This document shows, piece after piece, positions 33,434 to 42,506 of a DNA stretch of 64,000 nt. Each line of letters begins with the position of its first letter. Positions within the stretch are counted from its first letter, which is position 1. The stretch covers positions 682,001 to 746,000 of the forward strand of contig OY282386.1 in the NCBI GenBank assembly GCA_958295945.1. The letters run 5' to 3'. Both the position numbers and the translations under genes were made by a program. This DNA comes from Candidatus Poribacteria bacterium (GTDB taxonomy: Bacteria; Poribacteria; WGA-4E; WGA-3G). The notes beneath the pieces were generated by a model. That model did no database searches, had not been told where the DNA came from, and worked only from the letters and a program-made list of their open reading frames with translations.

Positions 33434-34179
33434 ACATGTCACATAAACCTTGACGTCAAGACAGTGAATTATGAAAACAAAACATCTCATGCAAAGAATA
33501 AAGATTATGCCACAAGCAATCTGTCCGTTACATAGAAACACATTTCAAAAAAACACCGAGTCCGTATGCAGTGTGCAACTTTTGACATTAAATACATTCT
33601 ATTTTGCATACGTAAAATGCTGGACAAGTGTCATTCTCGGTCAACCGATTTTACGCGACAAAAGACGAATAGTAAAAGTGTACAAATTAAAAAATTTTTA
33701 TTTTTTTATAAATCCCATACCAACCCTGATACAGACTGCTCTAAAAGCACTTAAAAAAACTGTACAGATGTACGAAATTATATACAATTTCTGTACACTT
33801 TTGATAACGGAAAATTCTATGAAATTAGCAGTAATTCACAGAGAGTGCATTGTCAATGACACGCGCAATTCATTGCACCTCATACATACCCAACATAGAC
33901 GCCAATTTAGCAGCCACAACCCCAATGCCCTATTGTTGGAGGGGTTTGTAACCCGATTTGCATATTTTGGCTCAAAAATCGTGGTTGGAAACCACTCCAA
34001 CAATGCTCAACAGACATTATGCCGATTTAATTGTCCAATGTTGCTTCATTCAAAGGCGTGGCGTGTAGGGGCGGGGTTTCCCCGCCCGACTGGAATACCC
34101 GTGGACGGACGGGGAAACCCCGCCCCTACGATGTTCACAGGAGACGCTGATTAATTCATTATAATGTCTAACAATTAGA

Positions 34180-34208
34180 TTGACATGTTGAACTTGTTCT
34201 GATAGGAT
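34180..34208 (+). promoter_or_regulatory. Promoter of the nucleotide-sugar dehydratase/PhyH pair
   Basis: TTGACA (34180-34185), a 17-base spacer and TAGGAT (34203-34208), 59 bases before ATG 34267. Confidence 0.65.
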
Positions 34209-34266
34209 ATTGTAATTCAATTTAAGTGTTTTGGAAGATTAAATACGTTTGATTTTAGGGATAAGT

Positions 34267-35307
34267 ATGAAATTATTGGTCACGGGTGGAGCAGGATTTA
34301 TCGGGACGAACTTTATCAGATACTGGCTCAAGGAGTATCCGAATGATGATATAGTGAACCTTGATTTGTTGACTTATGCGGGAAATCTCGCCAATCTGAC
34401 AGATATTGTTTTAGCTTATACGGAGCAGTATGTGTTTGTGCATGGTGATATTTGTGATGAGGCAATCGTTTCGGAAGTAATGGAGACACATCAACCAGAT
34501 GTGATTGTGAATTTCGCAGCTGAGTCACATAATAGTCGCGCTATATTGAATCCGCGTGTTTTCTCAGAAACAAATGTGATGGGAACACAAGTCCTATTAG
34601 ATGCTGCGCGTCAATACGATGTTACTCGGTTTCATCATATTTCTACATGTGAGGTATACGGTGAACTTCCCTTGCATTCATCTGATGCATTTTCAGAAAC
34701 TGCACCCTACCGTCCACAAACCCCTTACAACGCATCAAAAGCCGCTGCCGATCATCTTGTCAACGCATATTTCCACAGTTTCGGACTTCCGATCACTATT
34801 TCTAACTGTTCCAATAATTATGGACCTTATCAGCACCCGGAGAAACTGATCCCACTATTTACGACGAATGCAATCCAAGATTTGCCATTGACACTCTATC
34901 GGAGCAGTCATAACCGCAGAGAATGGTTGCATGTTGATGACCACTGCAGTGCAATCGCATCGGTTATTCACAACGGTAAGTTTGGAGAAACCTATAACGT
35001 CGGCAGTGGCGTTGAGAAAAGTATAGAGGAAATAAGCGATTTTATATTGGATGTGCTTGATAAGCCGCAAGACTTGAAAACTTATGTTCCCGATAGACCT
35101 GGACACGATTGCAGATATCTGTTGGATTCCCAAAAAGTAGCACGTGAACTCGGTTGGCAACCAAGAATACCGTTTGAAGAAGGTATGCGAAAAACAATTG
35201 TGTGGTACGTTGAAAATCGTGAATGGTGGAAAAAAATCCGCAAAAAACCTGACACAGAAAACGTTGAAGAAGACAAATGGGAGAAGTTCTCTCTGCAAAA
35301 GAGGTGA
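34267..35307 (+). CDS. dTDP-glucose 4,6-dehydratase-like nucleotide-sugar enzyme
   Basis: ATG 34267 follows TTAGGGATAAGT. The 346-aa extended-SDR protein has NAD-binding TGGAGFIGTNF (residues 6-16), AAESHNSRAI, the YNASK active-site pair (Y154, K158), and NCSNNYGPYQHPEKLIP. In RmlB the catalytic TDE is usual; here it is TCE (127-129), so the conserved Asp is Cys, and the usual AAESHVDRSI is also altered. It may therefore be a 4,6-dehydratase variant or a related epimerase/dehydratase. It acts in making deoxy-sugars for surface glycans. The next gene starts four bases after its stop. Confidence 0.75.
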   Translation: MKLLVTGGAGFIGTNFIRYWLKEYPNDDIVNLDLLTYAGNLANLTDIVLAYTEQYVFVHGDICDEAIVSEVMETHQPDVIVNFAAESHNSRAILNPRVFSETNVMGTQVLLDAARQYDVTRFHHISTCEVYGELPLHSSDAFSETAPYRPQTPYNASKAAADHLVNAYFHSFGLPITISNCSNNYGPYQHPEKLIPLFTTNAIQDLPLTLYRSSHNRREWLHVDDHCSAIASVIHNGKFGETYNVGSGVEKSIEEISDFILDVLDKPQDLKTYVPDRPGHDCRYLLDSQKVARELGWQPRIPFEEGMRKTIVWYVENREWWKKIRKKPDTENVEEDKWEKFSLQKR

Positions 35308-35311
35308 AACG

Positions 35312-36271
35312 ATGAAGCTGACTGATGAACAACATGCAACTTGGGAACGTGACGGAATTATTGTTGTGCCAGATGTTTTTTCACAGGAGGTCGTTTCTGC
35401 TGCATTGGAAGTCGTTGAGCAAAATGCTTATGACGGGTTGTCATATACTGAATATCGTGCAAAATGGGATGATAAACCGGACGAACTCAAAACCGCTTAT
35501 GAAAAAAACAATCCGATGAATCAACTCGCGGGGCCCTTTGCTAAGATTTCGCACTTTCCAACTGGGTTAGAAGCCGTGGACACACTCATTGAGAATGAAA
35601 CTTATCTGAGTATTGCGAAGCAATTGTTAGACACAGAAGAAATCCGTATCAGTTATGGGCAGATTTTTCTCAGAGAAGGGTTGACAGATTCTCGGCATAG
35701 TGAACATCCTTGGCAAGGGTATCACATTGATAACGGGACGAATGCTGCTCTACCACCGCATCCTGATTGGCTGCGTTATGGATATATTCTTTGTAGCATT
35801 ATGTTGCATGATGTTGATTTGGATGGGGCACCAATGCTGATCTGTCCGGGTTCACAAGACCAATTGGATATTGTATGGGAAAAACATCCCGGTAGTGCTG
35901 GTGGACTCGGTATTCCTGACCTGCGTGAGTTTAAGGAGTTGGGAGAACCTGTTCCACTTATTGCGAAGGCAGGGAGTGCGATTTATCGGTCAAGTTATAT
36001 AGTTCATGCTGCACAACCGTTTGCGAACAGAAGCAAACAACGGGTTTGGATGGGATATCACTTCCATCGCGCTGACAATGCCGATTGGTGCAACACGACA
36101 CGACCCATTCCAAGGTCAAGTCCACACTATATGAAGTTTGTTACACAAACAACTCCTGCTGTGAGAAACGTCTTTGGGTGGCCTGCAGTTGGTGATCCGT
36201 ACTACACACCACAGGCATTGGATCGTTTAGCACAAGCATTTCCGGGTATTGATTTGGAACCGTATAGATAG
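35312..36271 (+). CDS. Phytanoyl-CoA dioxygenase (PhyH)-family protein
   Basis: Start ATG 35312 follows GAGGTGAAAC. The 319-aa product starts MKLTDEQHATWERDGIIVVP, the usual PhyH lead. Iron ligands are HID in GYHIDNGT and the distal His in SYIVHAAQPF; an Arg (KQRVWMGYHFHR) can hold 2-oxoglutarate. It hydroxylates an unknown small substrate. It is translated with the nucleotide-sugar dehydratase, so it might modify a sugar nucleotide, but that is inference from position. A MITE follows directly. Confidence 0.82.
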   Translation: MKLTDEQHATWERDGIIVVPDVFSQEVVSAALEVVEQNAYDGLSYTEYRAKWDDKPDELKTAYEKNNPMNQLAGPFAKISHFPTGLEAVDTLIENETYLSIAKQLLDTEEIRISYGQIFLREGLTDSRHSEHPWQGYHIDNGTNAALPPHPDWLRYGYILCSIMLHDVDLDGAPMLICPGSQDQLDIVWEKHPGSAGGLGIPDLREFKELGEPVPLIAKAGSAIYRSSYIVHAAQPFANRSKQRVWMGYHFHRADNADWCNTTRPIPRSSPHYMKFVTQTTPAVRNVFGWPAVGDPYYTPQALDRLAQAFPGIDLEPYR

Positions 36272-36278
36272 AGAAGTT

Positions 36279-36392
36279 ATACCATTTCTAATAGAAAACG
36301 CCGCATTTTTGTACCACAAACTGCCAGTTTGTGCAGTCCTTCAAGACATTCTTAACAAATGCTAATGGGATATACATTTATAGAAATGGTAT
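36279..36392. mobile_element. ATACC...GGTAT MITE, 114 bp, copy B
   Basis: ATACCATTTCTA...TAGAAATGGTAT ends as in copy A at 32298, with the core CCACAAACTGCCAGTTTGTG hairpin. It fills the whole gap between two convergent genes and may act as their terminator. Confidence 0.75.
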
Positions 36393-36396
36393 TATG

Positions 36397-37107
36397 TTAT
36401 TGCGGACACCACGCCATCACTGTTCCGAAACTTGCGAACATGCTGTTTTCGCCACTCGTTAGAATACGGGAGCCTTGAACAACAATCCGCGCGTCTCTAC
36501 TTGTGATCTTGTAGCTAACAGGTGCATCTTTAGCAATCAGTGCTTCACCGTTTGCATGCTTTAGTTTATCCAACCGATAATGCACAGATCTTTGTGCGGG
36601 GACATCAAATTCGCAGGAAACATTGTCCCTTGCGGTATCTTCGTATAGTACTTCTAATAGGCACTGCGTATCAATATCTGATGTGTTAGAGACACATATA
36701 GATTCGTGAGAGAAATAGCCGCCGCCTTCGCTTTCCCATCGCTGTTCATCTACAGTCAATTCTGCCATGTATCCATCTGGCACGACCCATACATAAGCAC
36801 CATCACCATCTGAAGTATAAAATTTCAGGACATCTTGAATTGCTTCAGTGTTTTCAGTAATGTCGTCAAGCGAAATCACGAGAAATCTTGAGTAAAATTC
36901 TATTCCTTTTGATGGCGTATGTTCTTTTAGTTGTCCTGTTATATTCAAGCATAATCTGTTTTCATCCAGCATCTCAAGATGGCTCACACCTTGAGATGCC
37001 AACCAGTCCCCGAACATGTCATTAGCCAAGTTGGTAATAGTGCTAAGATTAGTAATTCCTGCCTGTTTGTATTCTCTAATCGTTGCTAATAATATTCCGT
37101 AGGTCAT
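36397..37107 (-). CDS. Sensory-rhodopsin-transducer-like (ASRT) domain protein with extra N-terminal domain
   Basis: ATG 37107 follows AAGGAGAAATCT. Of 236 residues, the second half (about 118-236) matches the ASRT family: VWVVPDGYMA, HESICVSNTS, VLYEDTARDNV, AQRSVHYRLD, VSYKITSRDARIVVQGSRI and FASFGTVMAW. The family's beta-sandwich was first seen beside a cyanobacterial rhodopsin but is widespread without rhodopsins and is thought to bind a carbohydrate-like ligand. The first 115 residues form an additional helical/sheet domain that I do not recognise. No rhodopsin gene is nearby. Confidence 0.7.
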   Translation of the reverse strand: MTYGILLATIREYKQAGITNLSTITNLANDMFGDWLASQGVSHLEMLDENRLCLNITGQLKEHTPSKGIEFYSRFLVISLDDITENTEAIQDVLKFYTSDGDGAYVWVVPDGYMAELTVDEQRWESEGGGYFSHESICVSNTSDIDTQCLLEVLYEDTARDNVSCEFDVPAQRSVHYRLDKLKHANGEALIAKDAPVSYKITSRDARIVVQGSRILTSGENSMFASFGTVMAWCPQ

Positions 37108-37134
37108 AGATTTCTCCTTGAAGGTTTTTGTTTA

Positions 37135-37467
37135 TTATACCATCCATCGTCCATCAATACCCAGTAGTGCCATTAACACTTGCAATAGGACTATCTCTGC
37201 GTTAGGTCCGACAAACTGGCGATGGGTATCAATGTATGTGCCGTAATCTGCTGCCCACTCACGGAAGTCCGTTTCATATTCCCATCCGTTTGCGGTTTTA
37301 CTGAAATTGGAACGGTCGGGATATGGAAGTTTCTGGTTCAATATCTCGTGTAGTTGTTTAACCGTTGGCATCCATGGGTCAGCGGTGTTTTCTGATACGG
37401 GTTGCAGTGCTTGAATAGTGGGGTGGGTGCACAATTTGAGGTACTGTTTTTTATCTGATGGGTTCAT
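37135..37467 (-). CDS. Hypothetical 110-aa protein
   Basis: ATG 37467 lacks an evident ribosome site. The product starts MNPSDKKQYLKLC and has a Trp-rich middle (NGWEYETDFREWAADYG) and a hydrophobic end (IVLLQVLMALLGIDGRW). No family recognised. It lies between the ASRT-domain gene and the Doc gene on the same strand, perhaps in one transcription unit. Confidence 0.5.
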   Translation of the reverse strand: MNPSDKKQYLKLCTHPTIQALQPVSENTADPWMPTVKQLHEILNQKLPYPDRSNFSKTANGWEYETDFREWAADYGTYIDTHRQFVGPNAEIVLLQVLMALLGIDGRWMV

Positions 37468-37499
37468 AGAATGGGATAGTTTAAAAATCGGTCAGAAGA

Positions 37500-37895
37500 T
37501 TATGTTATAATCCATTGCTGGATGTGTTTTGCAATTGCGTCAATGTCTGTCACGGTACCATCAGCGATTTTTAGGCCGAGTTCAATGATTGAATCATCAA
37601 TGTTTGGTTGAAACGAACAATCATTCAATGCTAAGAATAACAGGGCACTATGCATGCCAATGCGTTTATTTCCATCGAAAAATATATGTCCAGTGATAAT
37701 GTGGTGAGCATATACGGCAGCTTTTTGTAGCAGAGAAGGATATAGTTCTATATTACCAAATTCTGCACTTACTGCTTCAGTCAAGTATTGTAACTGATTT
37801 TCTTTAATTATCTGGAAGTTTCCGACGTGGCCAACAGCAACTACCAGAATATCTTCAATAGTCAGATATTTTATAGGTTGCCTAAGGTCTTCCAT
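37500..37895 (-). CDS. Doc/Fic-family toxin (death-on-curing)
   Basis: The 131-aa protein has the Fic active-site motif HIFFDGNKRIG starting at H70, preceded by a Doc-type helix (KAAVYAHHIITG) and YLTIEDILVVAVGHVG near the N-terminus. Doc proteins inactivate EF-Tu by phosphorylation; related Fic enzymes AMPylate targets. The gene overlaps the upstream TPR gene by 25 bases, a typical antitoxin-toxin arrangement, but no Phd-type antitoxin is present. Doc length is normal, and all motif residues are in place. Confidence 0.85.
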   Translation of the reverse strand: MEDLRQPIKYLTIEDILVVAVGHVGNFQIIKENQLQYLTEAVSAEFGNIELYPSLLQKAAVYAHHIITGHIFFDGNKRIGMHSALLFLALNDCSFQPNIDDSIIELGLKIADGTVTDIDAIAKHIQQWIIT

Positions 37896-38164
37896 GCTCG
37901 CTCGTATTTTTGAAGTATTTCATCAGAGACAACAATTATGTCCAAATTCATTTTTTTGGCATTCTGAATATCTGACCTAGCTTTTTCCCACTCTCCGAGG
38001 CGTAACCACGAACCGCCACGATGGTAGTATGCCTCAGCGTAATCTGGTTTAAGTTTTATTGCTTGGGTATAGTCTTCTATGGCAAGTTCTATCTGACCAT
38101 TTTTGCTGTTTTCTACACCGCTATTGAAATTCTTTTCAGCAAGTTTTTGTTTCTGATCTTCCAT
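37871..38164 (-). CDS. Small TPR protein, putative antitoxin for Doc
   Basis: ATG 38164 follows GGGAGGAACCC. The 97-aa product has about two tetratricopeptide repeats (SKNGQIELAIEDYTQAIKLK and DYAEAYYHRGGSWLRLGEWE) and a short C-terminal helix. It overlaps the Doc toxin gene by 25 bases and is first in the pair. TPR proteins bind partners through their concave face, so a neutralising role is plausible, but no known antitoxin family is recognised. Confidence 0.65.
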   Translation of the reverse strand: MEDQKQKLAEKNFNSGVENSKNGQIELAIEDYTQAIKLKPDYAEAYYHRGGSWLRLGEWEKARSDIQNAKKMNLDIIVVSDEILQKYERAWKTLGNL

Positions 38165-38283
38165 GGGTTCCTCCCTGCCAAGTTTCTTTAGATAATGATA
38201 ACATGTAATAGGTTCATATTCAACTGAATTTCAAAACTTAAAAATTGTCCTTGGTTGTGTAAGCATTTTGGATAATATAGTTC

Positions 38284-38312
38284 TTGAATATCTTACTAAA
38301 CTCCATTATAAT
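38284..38312 (+). promoter_or_regulatory. Promoter of the TIM-barrel isomerase gene
   Basis: TTGAAT (38284-38289), a 17-base spacer and TATAAT (38307-38312), 39 bases upstream of ATG 38351. Confidence 0.7.
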
Positions 38313-38350
38313 TACCATCATAACATAAGACGTAGCAAAGCGAGAAAACA

Positions 38351-39181
38351 ATGAAACTCAGTTGCCTCCCTGTCTCTCTTTATGACGACATATTCAGTGG
38401 AAAAAGTAGTGTTGCAGACTGGATACGGTTTGGTGCTGAATTGGGTTTAGATGGCGTGGATTTTAGCATCAAATTCTTCCCGCTCTGGAATGTCCGATTG
38501 CTTAACTCTGTGTGGCTAACTCTTGCAAGACGCGGTTTAGAGACCTGTATGATTGCGTGTTATTCAGATTTTACGCATCCAGACCCTGCTCAACGCGAAG
38601 AAGAGTTAACCAAACTAAAATCAGACATTGAATTGGCAAAGGAATTGGGGGCAAAATTTGTGCGTGTGACCGCAGGACAAAGTCATCCGGGTATTGAACA
38701 CAAAGCGGCTGTGCGTTGGATTACAGATGGATTTCGGCATGCCCTTGATGAGGCAGAAAAGCAAGGTGTCACGCTCGCTTATGAGAACCATACTAAAGGT
38801 GCACCGTGGCAGTATTGGGATTTCTCGCAACCGTCAGAGATTTTCTTGGAGATACTTGATGCACTTTCGGATACGCCGCTCGGTGTCTGCTTTGATACTG
38901 CTAACCCTCTTGTGTTGAAAGAAGATGTGTTGGGATTGCTTGATAAAGTGATTGATCGCGTTGTCGTGTTGCATGTGTTTGACATGCGCGAAGCGGGTGA
39001 GTTTGAACCTGTGCGTGTCGGTACAGGGGTGTCACCGATTCCCCAGATATTTTCCCGAATGCGGCAAGCGAATTACGACGGTTGGCTTAGCATAGAGGAA
39101 GCCAGTCGTCAGGGGAAACAAGGGTTTGAAGAAGCAGTCCAATATGTCCGACAAACGTGGGAACAAGCATCACCCGCGTGA
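38351..39181 (+). CDS. Sugar-phosphate isomerase/epimerase-like TIM-barrel protein
   Basis: The 276-aa protein fits the AP-endonuclease-2/xylose-isomerase-like barrel: LGLDGVDFSIKFF, FVRVTAGQSHPG, VTLAYENHTKG (Glu and Asn), LGVCFDTANP, VVVLHVFDMR and WLSIEEASRQG, giving the usual Glu-Asp-His-Glu metal set. Members isomerise or epimerise sugars or related polyols. It converges with the next gene, overlapping its 3' end by 12 bases. Substrate unknown. Confidence 0.82.
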   Translation: MKLSCLPVSLYDDIFSGKSSVADWIRFGAELGLDGVDFSIKFFPLWNVRLLNSVWLTLARRGLETCMIACYSDFTHPDPAQREEELTKLKSDIELAKELGAKFVRVTAGQSHPGIEHKAAVRWITDGFRHALDEAEKQGVTLAYENHTKGAPWQYWDFSQPSEIFLEILDALSDTPLGVCFDTANPLVLKEDVLGLLDKVIDRVVVLHVFDMREAGEFEPVRVGTGVSPIPQIFSRMRQANYDGWLSIEEASRQGKQGFEEAVQYVRQTWEQASPA

Positions 39182-40021
39182 TGGTTCACTCATACTTTCA
39201 CGTGCATTGCGTGACAATTCTACCAGATGTCCATCATTTGCCATCACCTGTTCAAGATGTATCTTCCGTTCTGGTGTCCCAGTGTTTAGCATTTTCTCAC
39301 CATATTTTCGATCAATCCAGAACCGAGCGGAACCTGAAATATATGCCTGTAATGCGTCAATTTTCTCATCAGGATAGCGTTGGCAGAGATTCATTGTGAA
39401 CATACGTTGACGTGTTCCACCGCCAAATGCTGCGTGTTTCGTGTTATGATTGAAGAGCACAAGATCCCCCGGTGTTGTTTCAAAGACTACTGCGGGGACA
39501 TCCTTGCCGTGCATTTCCCACATCTCTTGACTTTTCCCAACTTGTTGGCTCAATCCATCAGCATAATTGTCTCCGAACAGATGGCTGCCCGGAATGACGC
39601 GGAGTGCACCTGTGTCACGGGTGAGAGGATCGAGATAGAATGCAATTTTGATGTGCATCGGATCTTCTAAGCGATGTCCGCCATCTGAATGCCATCCAGT
39701 ATCGCCAACATAGAAATTGCCATCGCTTCCCATATAGTTAAAATCGTCTCCAAGCAACGTCTTCGCAATTGTCAGAATACGCGGGTCATCCAACAATGAT
39801 GATAACTCCTCGCTTTGATCAATGAAAGGCACAATACAGGAGCGTGCGGTGCCTTCGTGCGGTTTGCCGTTATGTCCGCCACCACGTTCTTCCCAGACGG
39901 TTTCAAAAGCGTTTTGTATTGCTTCAATCCTGTTTGCCATCAGTTGCGGAAAACTTAGGTAACCAAAGGTTTTGAAGAAATTAATCTCTGAATCGGTGAT
40001 AGTATAATCATGTTGGTTCAT
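39170..40021 (-). CDS. Phytanoyl-CoA dioxygenase (PhyH)-family protein
   Basis: ATG 40021 follows AGGAGGTATCCGCA. The 283-aa product has the metal triad in TGWHSDGGH and NHNTKHAAFGGG, and an Arg in GTRQRMFTMNLC for the co-substrate. A segment GALRVIPGSHLFG is typical of the family. It uses Fe(II), oxygen and 2-oxoglutarate; the target is unknown. Its 3' end overlaps the convergent barrel gene by 12 bases. Confidence 0.85.
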   Translation of the reverse strand: MNQHDYTITDSEINFFKTFGYLSFPQLMANRIEAIQNAFETVWEERGGGHNGKPHEGTARSCIVPFIDQSEELSSLLDDPRILTIAKTLLGDDFNYMGSDGNFYVGDTGWHSDGGHRLEDPMHIKIAFYLDPLTRDTGALRVIPGSHLFGDNYADGLSQQVGKSQEMWEMHGKDVPAVVFETTPGDLVLFNHNTKHAAFGGGTRQRMFTMNLCQRYPDEKIDALQAYISGSARFWIDRKYGEKMLNTGTPERKIHLEQVMANDGHLVELSRNARESMSEPSRG

Positions 40022-40096
40022 TGCGGATACCTCCTTTAGACTCTGTTATTCACATCCTATCACACCTTTTCTTATTCGTCTTTAAAAAATCAGCAT

Positions 40097-41488
40097 CTAC
40101 AAATTCGGTGCTACCATATTACTCGGTACTACGAGTGCGTCAAATTCTTCTGTTGTTAGCGTACCTTCTTCAATTGCCACTTCTCTTAATGTAGATCCAT
40201 CTCGATGCGCCTTCTGTGCAAGTTTTGCTGCTGCATCGTAGCCAATTTTCGGTGTCAATGCTGTTACCAACATCAATGAGGCATCCAGATAACCAGCGAT
40301 TGCTGATCTGTTCGCTTCAATGCCAACAACACAGTGTTCTCTAAACGCATCACACGCATCCGACAGCAACCGAATGGATTGCAGACTATTGAATGCGATT
40401 ACAGGCATAAAAACGTTCAGTTCAAAGTTGCCAGCACTTCCCGCCAGTGAAATAGTTGTGTCGTTGCCGATTACCTGAGCACAAACCATGGTCATCGCTT
40501 CACACTGTGTTGGATTGACTTTGCCGGGCATGATGGAACTCCCGGGTTCATTTTCTGGTAATATCAGTTCACCGATTCCGCATCGTGGACCGCTCCCCAA
40601 CAGACGAATATCGTTTGCGATCTTATACAAGGAACACGCAAATCGTTTCATAGCACCGCTTGTTGATACGAGTGCGTCTCTTGCTCCCATCGCTTCAAAC
40701 TTATTTGGTGCACTTATAAACGGGTGACCGGTTCGTTCTGTAATACAAGATGCCATAGCGTCAGCATAATCTGGATGTGTGTTCAATCCTGTACCAACTG
40801 CTGTACCACCAATCGGTAGTTCATAGAGATGCTGTAGTGTGTTCTGAATTGCTTCTTGTGCATGAGCAACCTGATGTGCATATCCACTGAATACTTGCCC
40901 TAATGTCAAGGGTGTTGCATCCATCAAGTGTGTGCGACCTGTTTTTACTATATCTGAAAATTCCTCTGTTTTATCCTCTAATGCTTGTTGTAATGCTGCG
41001 GCTGCTGGTATCAATCTTTCAACGATTTGCGTAACAACCGCTATGTGTATGGCTGTTGGGAAGACATCGTTTGTTGATTGCGATCGATTCACATGGTCAT
41101 TCGGGTGCACAGGGGATTTCATACCACGACTTCCACCTGCCAGTTCATTGGCACGGTTCGCAATGACTTCATTGATATTCATGTGGGTTTGTGTTCCGCT
41201 GCCTGTCTGCCATATTCGGAGTGGGAACTGGTCTGCAAGTTTACCTTCTGCGACTTCATCTGCGGCTTTGCAGATAAGCTCTGCAATTTCTGATGTAATT
41301 CCACCGAGTTGGACATTGACAGTTGCAGATGCATGTTTTATGATGGCAAGTGAGCGTATGAATGTTGGTGGAAAATGTTCATCACCGATGTCAAAGTTGA
41401 TATAGGCGCGTTGGGTCTGCGCACCCCAATATGCGTCTTCTGGAACTTCTACTGCACCTAAACTATCTTTTTCTATCCGTATGTTCAT
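40097..41488 (-). CDS. fumC: Fumarate hydratase class II
   Basis: ATG 41488 follows AGAGGTCCTTA; the frame opens 23 codons earlier without support. The 463-aa length equals other FumC enzymes. Signatures: [35 protein letters not shown], and the fumarase/aspartase loop [11 protein letters not shown]. It catalyses fumarate to malate in the citric-acid cycle, as a soluble iron-free tetramer. Transcribed alone. Confidence 0.95.
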   Translation of the reverse strand: MNIRIEKDSLGAVEVPEDAYWGAQTQRAYINFDIGDEHFPPTFIRSLAIIKHASATVNVQLGGITSEIAELICKAADEVAEGKLADQFPLRIWQTGSGTQTHMNINEVIANRANELAGGSRGMKSPVHPNDHVNRSQSTNDVFPTAIHIAVVTQIVERLIPAAAALQQALEDKTEEFSDIVKTGRTHLMDATPLTLGQVFSGYAHQVAHAQEAIQNTLQHLYELPIGGTAVGTGLNTHPDYADAMASCITERTGHPFISAPNKFEAMGARDALVSTSGAMKRFACSLYKIANDIRLLGSGPRCGIGELILPENEPGSSIMPGKVNPTQCEAMTMVCAQVIGNDTTISLAGSAGNFELNVFMPVIAFNSLQSIRLLSDACDAFREHCVVGIEANRSAIAGYLDASLMLVTALTPKIGYDAAAKLAQKAHRDGSTLREVAIEEGTLTTEEFDALVVPSNMVAPNL

Positions 41489-41806
41489 TAAGGACCTCTT
41501 TGTAAAAATTAATGCGTTTTCTGAATTTATTTTAACGGAAAGATGGATACATGTCAAGCGGAGGGTTTATTCATTTATTCAAAGAGACATTCAATGTAGG
41601 TAGAGAGCAGTAATCCTAAAATATCGTATTTATGGGATATGAGTCTATAACATATAGATACAATATGTGGGGTATGGATAAAAATTATTATAGGGTAACG
41701 CAGCTATCTGTCTGAAGCGAAGATAGAACGCGAGAGACCCCTGAAATTAAGTAAGTTATTTTCTTGAGAATGCCAATAATTTGCTCAATTAAGTTAATTT
41801 ACAATA
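41489..41806. other. AT-rich spacer between fumC and a membrane-protein gene
   Basis: No gene is seen in about 320 bases. A stretch near 41743-41770 (AAATTAAGTAAGTTATTTTC) resembles the left arm of the repeat at 1111-1254. Confidence 0.55.
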
Positions 41807-42316
41807 TTATTGAGGATTTTTCGGCGGAGGCGAGGCAGATTCATCGGGAGTGATTTCTTCTGCTTCCTGTTTAACTTCTGATTGATAAGCTGACCAAAAG
41901 ACTGACCACAACTGTCTTTCTGCAGCTTTACCTTCAGCAATCCCTTCCTCTTTAACTTTTTGATCACGCTTTTCTCGTAAGTCTTTATACCAGTCAGATA
42001 ATAACATGATTAAATCAATCTCCAATATATGTATTGCGGTAAAAACTCCCGCAACAGGGATAAATGCTGATATTTCCTTTAATAGATTTTGAAACGACTT
42101 GTATCCATTCCAACCGTTCTCAATTTCATATTCAATAGCGATAGTACCGTGGGAGATGGAGTACACAAAAATTAGTAGAATGGTGACAGCTGCTTTACCT
42201 TTATCCCAATAATCTCTGAGATATTGCCAAAATTCTTCCAGTTTTTGCAACTGCTTTTTCAATCTTCTATCACTCCGAATTTCCTTTCTCTTATATCTCT
42301 TATAAAGATAGCACAT
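41807..42316 (-). CDS. Two-helix membrane protein, paralogue of the 17229 gene
   Basis: The 169-aa product has a long basic, coiled N-terminus (RSDRRLKKQLQKLEEFWQYL), helices at about 43-60 and 84-106, then the conserved block FIPVAGV...LIMLLSDWYKDLREKR and an EEGIAEGKAAE linker. This block matches FVPVAGV...DFIMFLSDWYSELQQKR of the 17229 protein. The WNDRRIEAE tail is not kept; instead it has WSAYQSEVKQEAEE and a Pro-rich end. It lies divergently next to a GIY-YIG gene (42507), just as its paralogue sits beside one. No known family. Confidence 0.7.
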   Translation of the reverse strand: MCYLYKRYKRKEIRSDRRLKKQLQKLEEFWQYLRDYWDKGKAAVTILLIFVYSISHGTIAIEYEIENGWNGYKSFQNLLKEISAFIPVAGVFTAIHILEIDLIMLLSDWYKDLREKRDQKVKEEGIAEGKAAERQLWSVFWSAYQSEVKQEAEEITPDESASPPPKNPQ

Positions 42317-42506
42317 AAAGAACGTCTAAGTCAAACAAATTACAGTCGGGTACGTGAAATGGAGATTTTACTGTGCATAATAATCCAAATATGGTATCAT
42401 GTAATTTTGAATATTATGTAACAATTTTGCATTATACTTGCCTAGCCTTCACAGTAAAAAAGTTGTGGATGATCGGTTAAAATACAGTTGGACATCGGAG
42501 GTAAAC

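Larger units (their letters stand above)
32131..34266. other. 2.1-kb gene-poor region of nested repeats
   Basis: I see no reliable gene. Contents in order: ATACC-type MITE (32298-32411); GTAGGAGCGATCTCCGAATC hairpin (about 32413-32435); CCCCAGCGGGGCGA repeats interrupted by a TAGT-type MITE (32498-32608); a 300-bp tandem pair (32751-33350); an isolated consensus promoter (33405-33433); a TGTACAG...CTGTACA inverted pair (about 33760-33805); a GTGGTTGGAAACCAC hairpin (about 33981-33998); and GTAGGGGCGGGGTTTCCCC arms (about 34066-34132). Confidence 0.65.

Noticed and set aside
33471-34154. A 227-codon forward frame after a consensus promoter
   Set aside because: No ribosome site, no family match, and its second half translates hairpin repeats seen elsewhere in non-coding places.
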